Assembly (NCBI GenBank): GCA_002372875.1
Contig: DFJD01000050.1
Span: 1 to 13,575 of the forward strand
Source of the DNA: Clostridiales bacterium UBA3680
Lineage (GTDB): Bacteria > Bacillota > Clostridia > Lachnospirales > CAG-274
Direction: 5' to 3'
DNA: 13,575 nt
Under the pieces are notes generated by a model. It saw nothing but the letters and a program-made list of their open reading frames with translations. It was not told the DNA's origin and did not search any database. The position numbers and the translations under genes were made by a program. Of the stretch, positions 1 through 6,713 are shown piece by piece; positions within the stretch are counted from its first letter, which is position 1; each line of letters starts with the position of its first letter.

Positions 1-57
1 CAGGATTCTGGGTACATATCAATTCGCACCCTTTTTTACGTGAATGAATAATAACGG

Positions 58-86
58 TTGAAATGTTTTTTACGAATGTATATAAT
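58..86 (+). promoter_or_regulatory. Predicted sigma-A promoter of the xylAB operon
   Basis: A -35 box TTGAAA (58-63) and a perfect -10 box TATAAT (81-86) are separated by exactly 17 bp. The start of transcription is expected near 92-94, about 60 nt upstream of xylA and inside the palindrome at 87-122. The first 57 bases of the window are AT-rich and show no recognisable gene. The assignment rests on consensus match and position only. Confidence 0.75.
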
Positions 87-122
87 ATTAAGGAAACACT
101 GATTAACCAGTGTTTCCTTAAT
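87..122. promoter_or_regulatory. Perfect palindrome over the xylA transcription start (operator or leader hairpin)
   Basis: The arms ATTAAGGAAACACTG (87-101) and CAGTGTTTCCTTAAT (108-122) are perfect 15-bp inverted repeats around a 6-bp centre (ATTAAC). The dyad starts right after the -10 box and covers the predicted +1, the usual place for a repressor operator. A xylose-responsive repressor such as a ROK-type XylR is a natural candidate, but no regulator gene is in the window. As RNA it would be a very stable hairpin in the 5' UTR. No T-run follows directly, so a terminator is less likely. Confidence 0.6.
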
Positions 123-151
123 GTATTTACAGCGAATAAAGGAGGTATTTT

Positions 152-1468
152 ATGAGTGAATTTTTTCCGATGATCAAAAAGGTTTGTTATGAAGGTAAAC
201 AGTCAAAAAATCCGTTTTCGTTTAAATATTATGATGCGGAGCGTATAATAGACGGGAAGCCGATGAAGGAACACCTTAAATTTGCACTTAGCTGGTGGCA
301 TACTCTGTGCGCAGAAGGAGGAGACCCTTTCGGCAGCGGCACTATAGACAGAACATACGGCGGACTTAAGGACCCTATGAAAATTGCTTACGCAAAGGTA
401 GATGCGGGCTTTGAATTTATGTCAAAACTCGGTATAGAATATTTCTGCTTTCACGATGCCGATATTGCACCTGCAGGGGAGAACTTTTCACAGACAAAGA
501 AAAATTTTTGGGAAATAGTAGATTATATAAGATCCAAAACCGAGGAAACAAATATCAAGCTGCTGTGGGGAACGGCAAACTGTTTTAACGCACCGCGCTA
601 TATGCATGGGGCAGGCACTTCCTGCAATGCCCACTCTTTTGCCTATGCTGCCGCTCAAATAAAAAATGCTCTTGAGGCGACGGTGAAGCTCGGTGGTAAA
701 GGCTATGTTTTTTGGGGTGGTCGAGAGGGTTATGAGACCCTGCTTAATACCGATATGGCACTTGAGCTTGACAATATGGCAAAGCTTATGAAGATGTCCG
801 TTGAATACGGAAGAAAAATAGGATTTGACGGTGATTTTTATATTGAACCCAAGCCCAAAGAACCCACAAAGCATCAGTATGACTTTGACAGTGCGACTGT
901 ATTGGGTTTTTTAAGAAAATACGGCCTTGATAAAGATTTTAAATTGAATATAGAGGCAAATCATGCAACTTTGGCTGGACATACATTTGAACATGAGCTG
1001 ACGGTGGCAAGGATAAACAATGCCTTCGGAAGTATAGATGCAAACAGCGGCGATCCTTTACTCGGCTGGGATACGGATCAATTTCCCACAAATGTCTATT
1101 CGGCGACCCTTTGCATGCTTGAGGTCATAAGAGCGGGCGGCTTTACAAACGGCGGTCTTAATTTTGATGCAAAGGTGCGCAGAGGCTCATTTACATTTGA
1201 GGATATTGTACATGCCTATATAAGCGGTATGGATACCTTTGCTTTGGGTCTTATAAAGGCTTATGAAATAATAGAGGACGGAAGAATAGACGAATTTGTC
1301 AAGAAAAGATATTCAAGCTACAACGACGGTATCGGAAAAGAGATAAGACAGGGAAGCGCAAGTCTTGAATCTCTTGAAGAATATATACTCGGTAATGACA
1401 AGGTGGTTATGGAAAGCGGCAGACAGGAATATCTTGAAGCTGTTTTGAACAATATTATTTTCGGGTGA
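152..1468 (+). CDS. xylA: Xylose isomerase
   Basis: Cytosolic enzyme that interconverts D-xylose and D-xylulose using two divalent metal ions. The 438 aa length is typical of class II xylose isomerases (about 440 aa). Both family signatures are present: CFHDADIAP at 99-107, with catalytic H101 and D104, and YIEPKPKEP at 230-238. Metal ligands E232, E268, H271, D296, D307, D309 and D339 occur at positions that match the numbering of the E. coli enzyme. W139, V186 and W188 of the substrate pocket are also visible. The start is fixed by AAAGGAGG (138-145), 6 bp before the ATG. xylB follows after 4 bp, so the two are cotranscribed. No truncation or missing residue was seen. Confidence 0.98.
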   Translation: MSEFFPMIKKVCYEGKQSKNPFSFKYYDAERIIDGKPMKEHLKFALSWWHTLCAEGGDPFGSGTIDRTYGGLKDPMKIAYAKVDAGFEFMSKLGIEYFCFHDADIAPAGENFSQTKKNFWEIVDYIRSKTEETNIKLLWGTANCFNAPRYMHGAGTSCNAHSFAYAAAQIKNALEATVKLGGKGYVFWGGREGYETLLNTDMALELDNMAKLMKMSVEYGRKIGFDGDFYIEPKPKEPTKHQYDFDSATVLGFLRKYGLDKDFKLNIEANHATLAGHTFEHELTVARINNAFGSIDANSGDPLLGWDTDQFPTNVYSATLCMLEVIRAGGFTNGGLNFDAKVRRGSFTFEDIVHAYISGMDTFALGLIKAYEIIEDGRIDEFVKKRYSSYNDGIGKEIRQGSASLESLEEYILGNDKVVMESGRQEYLEAVLNNIIFG

Positions 1469-1472
1469 AAAT

Positions 1473-2981
1473 ATGAAATATCTGTTAGGTATCGATATAG
1501 GAACATCGGGCACAAAAACCGTGCTTTTTAATGAACATATGCAACAGGTAGCCTCGCATACGGAAGAATATCCCATGTATCAGCCACACAACGGTTGGGC
1601 GGAACAGGACCCTTCGCACTGGTATAAGGCGGTGGTCGATACCGTTAAAGCCGTTGCCGAAAAGGCGGGCATCGACAGCGGTGCTGTGGCTGCAATAGGG
1701 TTGTCGGGGCAAATGCACGGGCTTGTTATGCTTGATAAGGCCGATAAAATACTTCGAAATGCCATAATATGGTGCGACCAAAGAACGGAAAAAGAATGTC
1801 GTATGATAACGGAGCTTGCGGGAGCGGAGAAACTTTTTGATATTACGGCAAATCCCGCATTAACGGGCTTTACGGCATCAAAAATAATGTGGGTAAAAAA
1901 CAACGAGCCCGATATTTATGAAAAATGCAGGCATATTCTTCTGCCAAAGGATTATATCCGATTTATGATGACGGGTAAGTATGCTACCGATGTTTCCGAT
2001 GCAAGCGGTATGCAACTGCTTGATGTGCCGAAAAGACAGTGGTCCGACGAGATTTTGAATGCTCTTTCCATAGACAGAGAGCTGTTGGGAACGGTGTACG
2101 AATCGGTTGAAATAACGGGGTACACCAATAAAGCATTTTCGGAGTTGACAGGCTTAAAAGAAGGGATACCCGTCGTGGCGGGAGCGGGAGATAATGCTGC
2201 GGCTGCCGTTGGTACGTCAACGGTGAAGGAGGGTTCGGTTTTTACCACCATCGGCACCTCGGGAGTGGTGTATGCACATACGGATAAGCCCATAATCGAC
2301 AGAAAAGGCAGGGTACACACATTTTGCTGTGCCGTGCCGGGAGGCTGGCATGTGATGGGAGTGACCCAGGCAGCGGGTCTTTCATTGAAATGGTTCAAAG
2401 ACAATTTCTGTAAAGATCTTTTTGGAGATGATGTTTATAAAAAGATAGATGAAATGGCAGCCCAAGCACCTATAGGAAGCGGCAGATTGATTTACCTGCC
2501 CTATCTTATGGGAGAGAGAACGCCTCACCTTGATGGGGATTGCAGAGGGGTATTTTTCGGGCTTTCCGCAAGCCATACCCGAAATAACCTTGCAAGGGCG
2601 GTTATGGAGGGTGTATGTTTCTCTTTATGCGATTGTAAAGACGTACTTGAGGAAATGATCATTCCGATCGATAATATGATCCTATGCGGCGGCGGAAGTT
2701 CCGGCGATGTGTGGACAAAAATATTTGCCGATACTTTGGGTCTTGATACTTACAGACTCGGAAACGCTCAAGGCCCCGCTTTCGGTGCCGCCATACTTGC
2801 AGGAACGGGAGTAGGCCTCTTTGAAAGTGTTGTAAGTGCAAGTGAAAAGTTTATAGAGCCGAAAAATGTTGTTCGATATGATAAAGAAGCAAATAATACT
2901 TATAAAAAAATACACGGCATTTATAAAAAGCTGTATACTTCGCTTAAAAGTAATTATAAAGAACTGAAAGCATTACCATAA
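1473..2981 (+). CDS. xylB: Xylulokinase (FGGY family)
   Basis: ATP-dependent kinase that phosphorylates D-xylulose to D-xylulose 5-phosphate, feeding the pentose phosphate or phosphoketolase route. The 502 aa protein has the two-domain FGGY/actin-like ATPase layout. The N-terminal phosphate loop is DIGTSGTKT (8-16), the substrate loop is SGQMHG (78-83, with M81 and H82), and the catalytic Asp is D240 in GAGDNA. YLMGERTPHLD lies at 344-354, and the C-terminal FGGY signature starts with CGGGSSGDVW (405-414). The start lies 4 bp after the xylA stop. Its only Shine-Dalgarno is a weak GGGTGA at the end of xylA, which suggests translational coupling. No clear intrinsic terminator follows. Confidence 0.97.
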   Translation: MKYLLGIDIGTSGTKTVLFNEHMQQVASHTEEYPMYQPHNGWAEQDPSHWYKAVVDTVKAVAEKAGIDSGAVAAIGLSGQMHGLVMLDKADKILRNAIIWCDQRTEKECRMITELAGAEKLFDITANPALTGFTASKIMWVKNNEPDIYEKCRHILLPKDYIRFMMTGKYATDVSDASGMQLLDVPKRQWSDEILNALSIDRELLGTVYESVEITGYTNKAFSELTGLKEGIPVVAGAGDNAAAAVGTSTVKEGSVFTTIGTSGVVYAHTDKPIIDRKGRVHTFCCAVPGGWHVMGVTQAAGLSLKWFKDNFCKDLFGDDVYKKIDEMAAQAPIGSGRLIYLPYLMGERTPHLDGDCRGVFFGLSASHTRNNLARAVMEGVCFSLCDCKDVLEEMIIPIDNMILCGGGSSGDVWTKIFADTLGLDTYRLGNAQGPAFGAAILAGTGVGLFESVVSASEKFIEPKNVVRYDKEANNTYKKIHGIYKKLYTSLKSNYKELKALP

Positions 2982-3005
2982 TCGACTAAAAAAATCCCGC
3001 TTTAA

Positions 3006-3332
3006 CAGGTAAAGTTATACGGCAGGAACGCAAAGGCAGTAAGCGAAACGATAAGAATATGTGAAAATGAAGATGTGTTGTCGGACTATTTGAGATCTCG
3101 TGAGAAGGAGGTGTCGGGAATTATGTTAGCTTTTTCGGATATTGATAGGCAATTTGATTTGTATGTTGAAGGCGAGAAAAAGTTTGCAAGGGAGGAAGGT
3201 AAAGCGGAAGGCATGGTTTCGACCCTTGTTGACCTTGTAAAGAAAAAAATATTGTCCATTACCCAAGCGGCTGAACAAGCAAATATGACTGTTGAAGAAT
3301 TTGAGGAAAAATCGGGGCTTAAAGCCGAATGA
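3006..3332 (+). pseudogene. C-terminal remnant of an Rpn-family (PD-(D/E)XK) nuclease/transposase-like gene
   Basis: An open frame runs from just after a TAA (3003-3005) to a TGA at 3330-3332. It has no usable start before a GTG at 3075. The peptide (RNAKAVSETIRICENEDVLS..., then a charged EGEKKFAREEGKAEG stretch and TLVDLVKKKILSITQAAEQA) looks like the extreme C-terminus of Rpn/YhgA-like proteins: the Glu/Lys/Gly-rich helix and the closing small helical unit ending in MTVEEFEEKSGL. The N-terminal nuclease domain, about 200 residues in full-length members, is absent, and xylB lies directly upstream. I read it as a decayed gene. A short expressed protein of 85 aa from GTG 3075 is possible but unlikely. 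The family call is from recognition of sequence style, not a search. Confidence 0.7.
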
Positions 3333-3339
3333 CAAAATT

Positions 3340-3384
3340 ATCTCCCACATAGCAGATGTAATTTTGGTATGTGGGGGATTTTTA
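3340..3384 (+). terminator. Rho-independent terminator after the Rpn remnant
   Basis: The arms ATCTCCCACATA (3340-3351) and TATGTGGGGGAT (3368-3379) form a 12-bp stem with one T-G wobble around a 16-nt loop, followed by TTTTT (3379-3383). It ends 7 bp after the pseudogene stop. It separates the xylAB side from the downstream membrane protein gene. Confidence 0.8.
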
Positions 3385-3416
3385 TATTACTACTAAGGAA
3401 GCCCCAATCAATTCAC

Positions 3417-3445
3417 TTGAAGCCGAAAGGCGATTATGTTATACT
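3417..3445 (+). promoter_or_regulatory. Predicted promoter with extended -10 for the membrane protein gene
   Basis: TTGAAG (3417-3422) and TATACT (3440-3445) are 17 bp apart, and a TG at 3437-3438 gives an extended -10 (TGTTATACT). The predicted 5' UTR of about 90 nt contains two small inverted repeats: TGTAGTA (3451-3457) with TACTACA (3477-3483), and TGTTTC (3494-3499) with GAAACA (3503-3508). These may be leader hairpins or protein sites; I cannot assign them. Confidence 0.6.
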
Positions 3446-3541
3446 TTATGTGTAGTACAAAATCGGCTTTTCATTCTACTACAAAAGGTAAGTTGTTTCC
3501 GAGAAACACGAATATCATTGAATGTAAATATGGAGGAAAGT

Positions 3542-4033
3542 ATGATATCAAAAGATATAAAAACACCTATGATCGTCGGTGTGGCTTTAGCGGCATTGGC
3601 AAATGCTTTAAGCTTGATATGTTTGTTTATGCAAAAGTATATTATCAGCGTTCAAATGCGTGGCATTAAAATCGAGGGGATCATTATTCCGCCAAATGCC
3701 TTTGATTATATGGTAACATTATTGTTTTTTGCCGTAATATTTTACATAATGTTAAAATATAAAGGCGAGTCAAGGAAAGGGATAAGTACCGCGATATTGA
3801 TGCTTTATTGTATATACCGAATATCGGTGCCGTATTTGCACATACTCTCAAATATCCTATACTCGAAACGCGGAAGTGAAATTTTAGGAGCGGTGACTAT
3901 TCTTGAATCAAATACGGCTATGTTGGTAACACCGTTTATGACGGTCGCATCTGTCTTTATTCTGATTGCGGTCGGCAGATACGGGATAAGCAGACCAAAT
4001 ACGACCGTTGAGAATGGAGAAAGTGTCGATTAA
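3542..4033 (+). CDS. Hypothetical integral membrane protein, about four helices
   Basis: 163 aa, family not recognised. Hydrophobic segments lie at about 10-30 (MIVGVALAALANALSLICLF), 56-74 (YMVTLLFFAVIFYIMLKY), 83-104 (ISTAILMLYCIYRISVPYLH) and 124-147 (AMLVTPFMTVASVFILIAVG), with a short polar C-terminal tail. I place the start at ATG 3542 because GGAGG (3532-3536) sits 5 bp upstream. A longer frame from GTG 3371 would begin inside the terminator stem and upstream of the promoter, so I reject it. The gene is monocistronic between a terminator and the gene-poor cas upstream region. No link to CRISPR function is visible beyond proximity. Confidence 0.7.
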   Translation: MISKDIKTPMIVGVALAALANALSLICLFMQKYIISVQMRGIKIEGIIIPPNAFDYMVTLLFFAVIFYIMLKYKGESRKGISTAILMLYCIYRISVPYLHILSNILYSKRGSEILGAVTILESNTAMLVTPFMTVASVFILIAVGRYGISRPNTTVENGESVD

Positions 4034-4113
4034 AGTTTAAGAAATCAATCGGTAGGTGAGTTAGGATGAATGTAAAAGCCCAAAAGTCCGGAATATGATT
4101 TTTGACTTTAATC

Positions 4114-4128
4114 AACAATTGAATTGTT
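4114..4128. repeat. Short palindrome AACAATT-G-AATTGTT
   Basis: A perfect 7-bp inverted repeat around a single G. It could be a binding site, but it is short and AT-rich and may be chance. It has no clear promoter next to it; the TATAAT at 4139-4144 lacks a -35 box at the right distance. Confidence 0.3.
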
Positions 4129-4143
4129 TTGCAAAAAATATAA

Positions 4144-4305
4144 TTAATTCTCCGCTGAAATTATGGCATTTATTGCTGCTTTTTCTGCTACTACTTCAAA
4201 GCCTCTTACCAATATGTTTGTAACTTTGATAGCAAAGTTACAAATCCCGTAGGGACGGACTTTTGCATGGCAAAAGCCGCTAGGCATTGGTGAGAGGCTT
4301 TTCAT
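4144..4305 (-). CDS. 53-codon open frame overlapping the cloverleaf element (doubtful gene)
   Basis: On the minus strand an ATG at 4305-4303 opens a frame that ends at TAA 4146-4144. The peptide begins MKSLSPMPSGFCHAK and ends AEKAAINAIISAEN. Its first two thirds are encoded by the arms of the cloverleaf; the last 17 codons continue outside it. There is no Shine-Dalgarno before the ATG (the upstream sequence is a T-rich run on this strand) and no signal peptide. I have an impression that related short peptides are annotated repeatedly in ruminococcal genomes, but I cannot verify this. It may be only a by-product of the repeat element. An alternative is that the tail (VAEKAAINAIISAEN) is the end of an older gene into which the element inserted. 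Confidence 0.2.
   Translation of the reverse strand: MKSLSPMPSGFCHAKVRPYGICNFAIKVTNILVRGFEVVAEKAAINAIISAEN
4198..4301. repeat. Palindromic element that folds as a cloverleaf (MITE-like or structured RNA)
   Basis: An outer stem pairs 4198-4213 (AAAGCCTCTTACCAAT) with 4286-4301 over 16 bp with one wobble. Three hairpins lie inside it. The first is a perfect 12-bp stem, TTTGTAACTTTG (4217-4228) with CAAAGTTACAAA (4233-4244). The second is a 4-bp stem, TCCC (4245-4248) with GGGA (4252-4255). The third is a 10-bp stem, CGG-A-CTTTTGC (4256-4266) with GCAAAAGCCG (4270-4279), carrying one bulged A. Nested complementarity on this scale is not explained by coding. The right edge lies 8 bp before the -35 box of the predicted cas promoter. 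A non-autonomous mobile repeat is my first choice. No target-site duplication is evident. Confidence 0.65.
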
Positions 4306-4309
4306 TGTA

Positions 4310-4338
4310 TTGACGAAAAAAAACTGACTTTGAATAAT
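4310..4338 (+). promoter_or_regulatory. Predicted promoter of the cas operon
   Basis: TTGACG (4310-4315) and AATAAT (4333-4338) each match consensus at five of six positions, with 17-bp spacing. Transcription would start near 4345, giving a 5' UTR of about 130 nt before cas3. Other -10-like words lie in the AT-rich tract downstream (for example GATAAT at 4396-4401, with TTGTAT at 4375-4380 only 15 bp upstream), but their -35 match or spacing is poorer. Confidence 0.55.
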
Positions 4339-4340
4339 AC

Positions 4341-4391
4341 ATATTTCAATATGATAAATACAATAATTTATTCGTTGTATTTATGAAATAT
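4341..4391. repeat. AT-rich dyad in the predicted cas 5' UTR
   Basis: ATAAATACAA (4354-4363) and TTGTATTTAT (4375-4384) are perfect 10-bp inverted repeats around an 11-bp centre. The symmetry continues outward as ATATTTCA (4341-4348) and TGAAATAT (4384-4391), with an unpaired ATATG on the left side only. Its position at or just after the predicted +1 suits an operator for a cas repressor. As RNA it would be a weak AT-rich hairpin. Candidate only. Confidence 0.45.
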
Positions 4392-4474
4392 ATATGATAA
4401 TATATATAAATAAGTAAGTATTCGAATTTTTATTACTCTAAATTGAGTTAAGGAGTGAACTTTTCAATAAGGTT

Positions 4475-6661
4475 ATGGTTGAATTTTTTGCACATTGGAA
4501 TAATGATAAAAAACAAGAATTGAAAGAACATTTAATTAATGTAGCACGTTTGAGCGAAAGTTACAGTGTTGAAAAATTAAAAGGAATTGTCTTTTTATGT
4601 GGGCTTTATCATGATTTGGGGAAATATACAAATGAATTTCAAAAAAAGATAGATGATCCGCGAATAAGAACATCACATTCTGATTGCGGTGCCTATGAAA
4701 TGTATAAAAGAGGCAAGGAAGATATTCCTAAACCAATCGCATTTTTATTGGCATATTGCATTTCGGGGCACCATACAGGTTTAAAAGACGGCGGGAGCAG
4801 TGGAGATGGGGAAAATGATGCAACACTTTGGGCGGCGTTAAACAGTGCAAAAGAGAAATCATATGAATATTTCAAAACCGAAATTGATAAAACCGATTTG
4901 AGCAAGAGTGATATTGACGATTTCATATCTTATTTCAGTGATTGCGGAAATGATATGGAACGTTTTATGGAAAAATATGTGTTTTTGACAAAGTACATTT
5001 TTTCATGCCTTACTGATGCAGATTTTATAGATACCGAAAATTTCTTTTCTCCCGAAGCACAAAGGGGATATTCAGCCAATTTTGAAATGGCTTTTAAGGT
5101 CTTGGAGACTTATATGGGACACTTGGACAGTGTTACGGAACTGCAAAAAGCAAGATCTGTTTTACAGGAACAAGCATGGAAAAACAGCGAGAGAAAGAAT
5201 ATCTATTTTCTAAATATGCCTACGGGCAGCGGTAAAACGCTCTGTAGTTTAAAACTCGCTTTGAAAGAAGCAATAAGGCTAAATAAAAAAAGAATAATAT
5301 ATGTTATACCTTATACCGCTATTATTGAGCAAACCGCCGAGCAGTTTGAGAAGATTATTGGTGAATATGTTCCGATATTACAGCATCACTCAAATTATGA
5401 TTTTGAAAAGGGAAATAAAGATAGTGATGATAAAATCTCTGAAAACAGTTCGACGGTAGATAAACTGAAAAAGAGTACAGAAAACTGGGATCACCCTTTT
5501 ATAATTACTACGAACATACAGTTTTTTCAATCCGTTTATGGATACAAGAGTAGAAACCTGCGAAAATTACATAATATGGCAGATAGTATAATAGTCTTTG
5601 ATGAGATACATATTCTTCCGTTTAAATATCTAAAACCCTGTTTGCGATCTATATTTTATATATGTGATATTCTTAACAGCAAGGCTTTGCTGATGTCGGC
5701 AACAATGCCGGATTACTCATCTGTCATAGAGAGTTTTGCCGATACGAATATGGTTGAACAGCTAATTACTGACAGAACTGCTTTTAAATATTTCAAGAAG
5801 AATCAATATAAGTTTCTTGATAAAATAAGTAGAGAAAAATTGCTGGATATGACGGATGAGTACAAAAGTAGCCTTATTGTAGTTAATTCACGTAAAATGG
5901 CAAAAGAACTGTTTGAATTATTAAATCGTCGGGATACAAAATGTTGTCATCTGTCGACCTATATGACAGCGGTTGATCGCAGCAGAGTTATAAATGAGAT
6001 TAAAGAAAGCCTTGGCAAAGAAAAAATAACTGTCGTTTCCACTTCGCTTATTGAGGTGGGTGTTGATCTTGACTTTGAAGTGGTATTCAGAGAAACTGCG
6101 GGATTAGACAACATACTTCAATCCGGCGGCAGATGTAATAGAGAGGGGAAAAGGGAAAAAGGCAATGTTTTTGTATTTGATTTTAATGAGAATATTAATT
6201 ATCGCGGCGATATTGCGATAAATGCAAATATTGTGAGAAATTTATTTAATGAATATAACGATATCGGTTCAACAGAATGTGTTGTGGAGTATTATAAGAG
6301 GCTTTTTATTCATCATAAAGATGAAATATCAAAAAACACGATCGGTAAGTTGAAAAGTTTCGATGCAATACCTTTTAGAACATATTCACAAAGTTTCAGA
6401 CTGATAGAAGAAACATCTTATGGTATCGTTATACCGTGTGAAGAAAACGCAGAGCTTATTGAACGCTTGAAAAACGGAGATAATTCTGTAAAACGTGCAC
6501 TGTCAAGATATACAGCTTCTGTAAAGTTCTATGAGTTAAAAGAGTTGATAGAAAACGGCATCATAGAAGAAATATATGGGATGCCTATTCTTTCAAACAA
6601 AGATTGTTATGATAAAGATAAGGGGATTGATATAAAAAATGATTTATTGTATGTTTATTAA
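4475..6661 (+). CDS. cas3: CRISPR-associated nuclease/helicase Cas3 (type I-C)
   Basis: Recruited by target-bound Cascade, Cas3 nicks and then unwinds and degrades foreign DNA. The 728 aa protein fuses an N-terminal HD nuclease to an SF2 helicase. HD residues are H19, H46-D47 (YHDLGK), H68, H99-H100 (SGHH) and D181. Helicase motifs are Walker A MPTGSGKT (248-255), DEIH (376-379), SAT (408-410) and the motif VI region QSGGRCNREG (549-558). I find no missing catalytic residue. AAGGAG (4450-4455) lies 19 bp before ATG 4475, which is longer than optimal. No other in-frame start lies between them, and the N-terminus fits the family, so I keep this start. It is first in the operon; cas5c follows after 52 bp. 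Confidence 0.96.
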   Translation: MVEFFAHWNNDKKQELKEHLINVARLSESYSVEKLKGIVFLCGLYHDLGKYTNEFQKKIDDPRIRTSHSDCGAYEMYKRGKEDIPKPIAFLLAYCISGHHTGLKDGGSSGDGENDATLWAALNSAKEKSYEYFKTEIDKTDLSKSDIDDFISYFSDCGNDMERFMEKYVFLTKYIFSCLTDADFIDTENFFSPEAQRGYSANFEMAFKVLETYMGHLDSVTELQKARSVLQEQAWKNSERKNIYFLNMPTGSGKTLCSLKLALKEAIRLNKKRIIYVIPYTAIIEQTAEQFEKIIGEYVPILQHHSNYDFEKGNKDSDDKISENSSTVDKLKKSTENWDHPFIITTNIQFFQSVYGYKSRNLRKLHNMADSIIVFDEIHILPFKYLKPCLRSIFYICDILNSKALLMSATMPDYSSVIESFADTNMVEQLITDRTAFKYFKKNQYKFLDKISREKLLDMTDEYKSSLIVVNSRKMAKELFELLNRRDTKCCHLSTYMTAVDRSRVINEIKESLGKEKITVVSTSLIEVGVDLDFEVVFRETAGLDNILQSGGRCNREGKREKGNVFVFDFNENINYRGDIAINANIVRNLFNEYNDIGSTECVVEYYKRLFIHHKDEISKNTIGKLKSFDAIPFRTYSQSFRLIEETSYGIVIPCEENAELIERLKNGDNSVKRALSRYTASVKFYELKELIENGIIEEIYGMPILSNKDCYDKDKGIDIKNDLLYVY

Positions 6662-6672
6662 GATATTAAAAG

Positions 6673-6681
6673 TGTTATAAT
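6673..6681 (+). promoter_or_regulatory. Extended -10 (TGTTATAAT) between cas3 and cas5c
   Basis: The 52-bp gap holds a perfect TATAAT (6676-6681) preceded by TG at 6673-6674, the extended -10 form that can work without a good -35. The hexamer 17 bp upstream (6653-6658, GTTTAT) is poor. Transcription would start near 6688, just before the cas5c Shine-Dalgarno AGGAGG (6701-6706). This could give cas5c-cas2 a transcript independent of cas3. Confidence 0.45.
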
Positions 6682-6713
6682 ATATCATATAAACTATCAG
6701 AGGAGGCGAATTT

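Larger units (their letters stand above)
4034..4474. other. 441-bp gene-poor region upstream of cas3
   Basis: The stretch between the membrane protein gene and cas3 holds, in order, a small palindrome (4114-4128), a cloverleaf-folding element that overlaps a 53-codon minus-strand frame, a predicted cas promoter, an AT-rich dyad, and a very AT-rich tract running to the cas3 Shine-Dalgarno. At 4034-4113 I see only a weak 6-bp inverted repeat, AAAGTC (4083-4088) with GACTTT (4104-4109). Confidence 0.6.

Noticed and set aside
1..51. Possible 3' end of an upstream gene (16 open codons ending at TAA 49-51)
   Set aside because: More than one frame is open over such a short stretch and no family is recognisable, so it cannot be supported.
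57..64. GTTGAAAT near the xylA promoter, identical to the 3' end of the CRISPR repeat, considered as a CreA-like degenerate repeat
   Set aside because: Only 8 bases match, the repeat stem is absent, and the word is the -35 region of the xyl promoter. No second degenerate repeat or small toxin gene was found near the cas genes.
488..874. Long minus-strand frames inside xylA, xylB and the cas genes
   Set aside because: They are antisense shadows of well-identified genes, with no ribosome binding sites or recognisable families.
3371..3541. 170-bp N-terminal extension of the membrane protein from GTG 3371
   Set aside because: It starts inside the terminator stem, lies upstream of the predicted promoter, has no Shine-Dalgarno and encodes a non-family-like stretch; ATG 3542 has GGAGG at the right distance.
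4139..4144. Perfect TATAAT in the gene-poor region as a cas promoter
   Set aside because: No -35 box at 16-18 bp and it lies over 300 bp upstream of cas3, before the cloverleaf element; the pair at 4310/4333 fits better.
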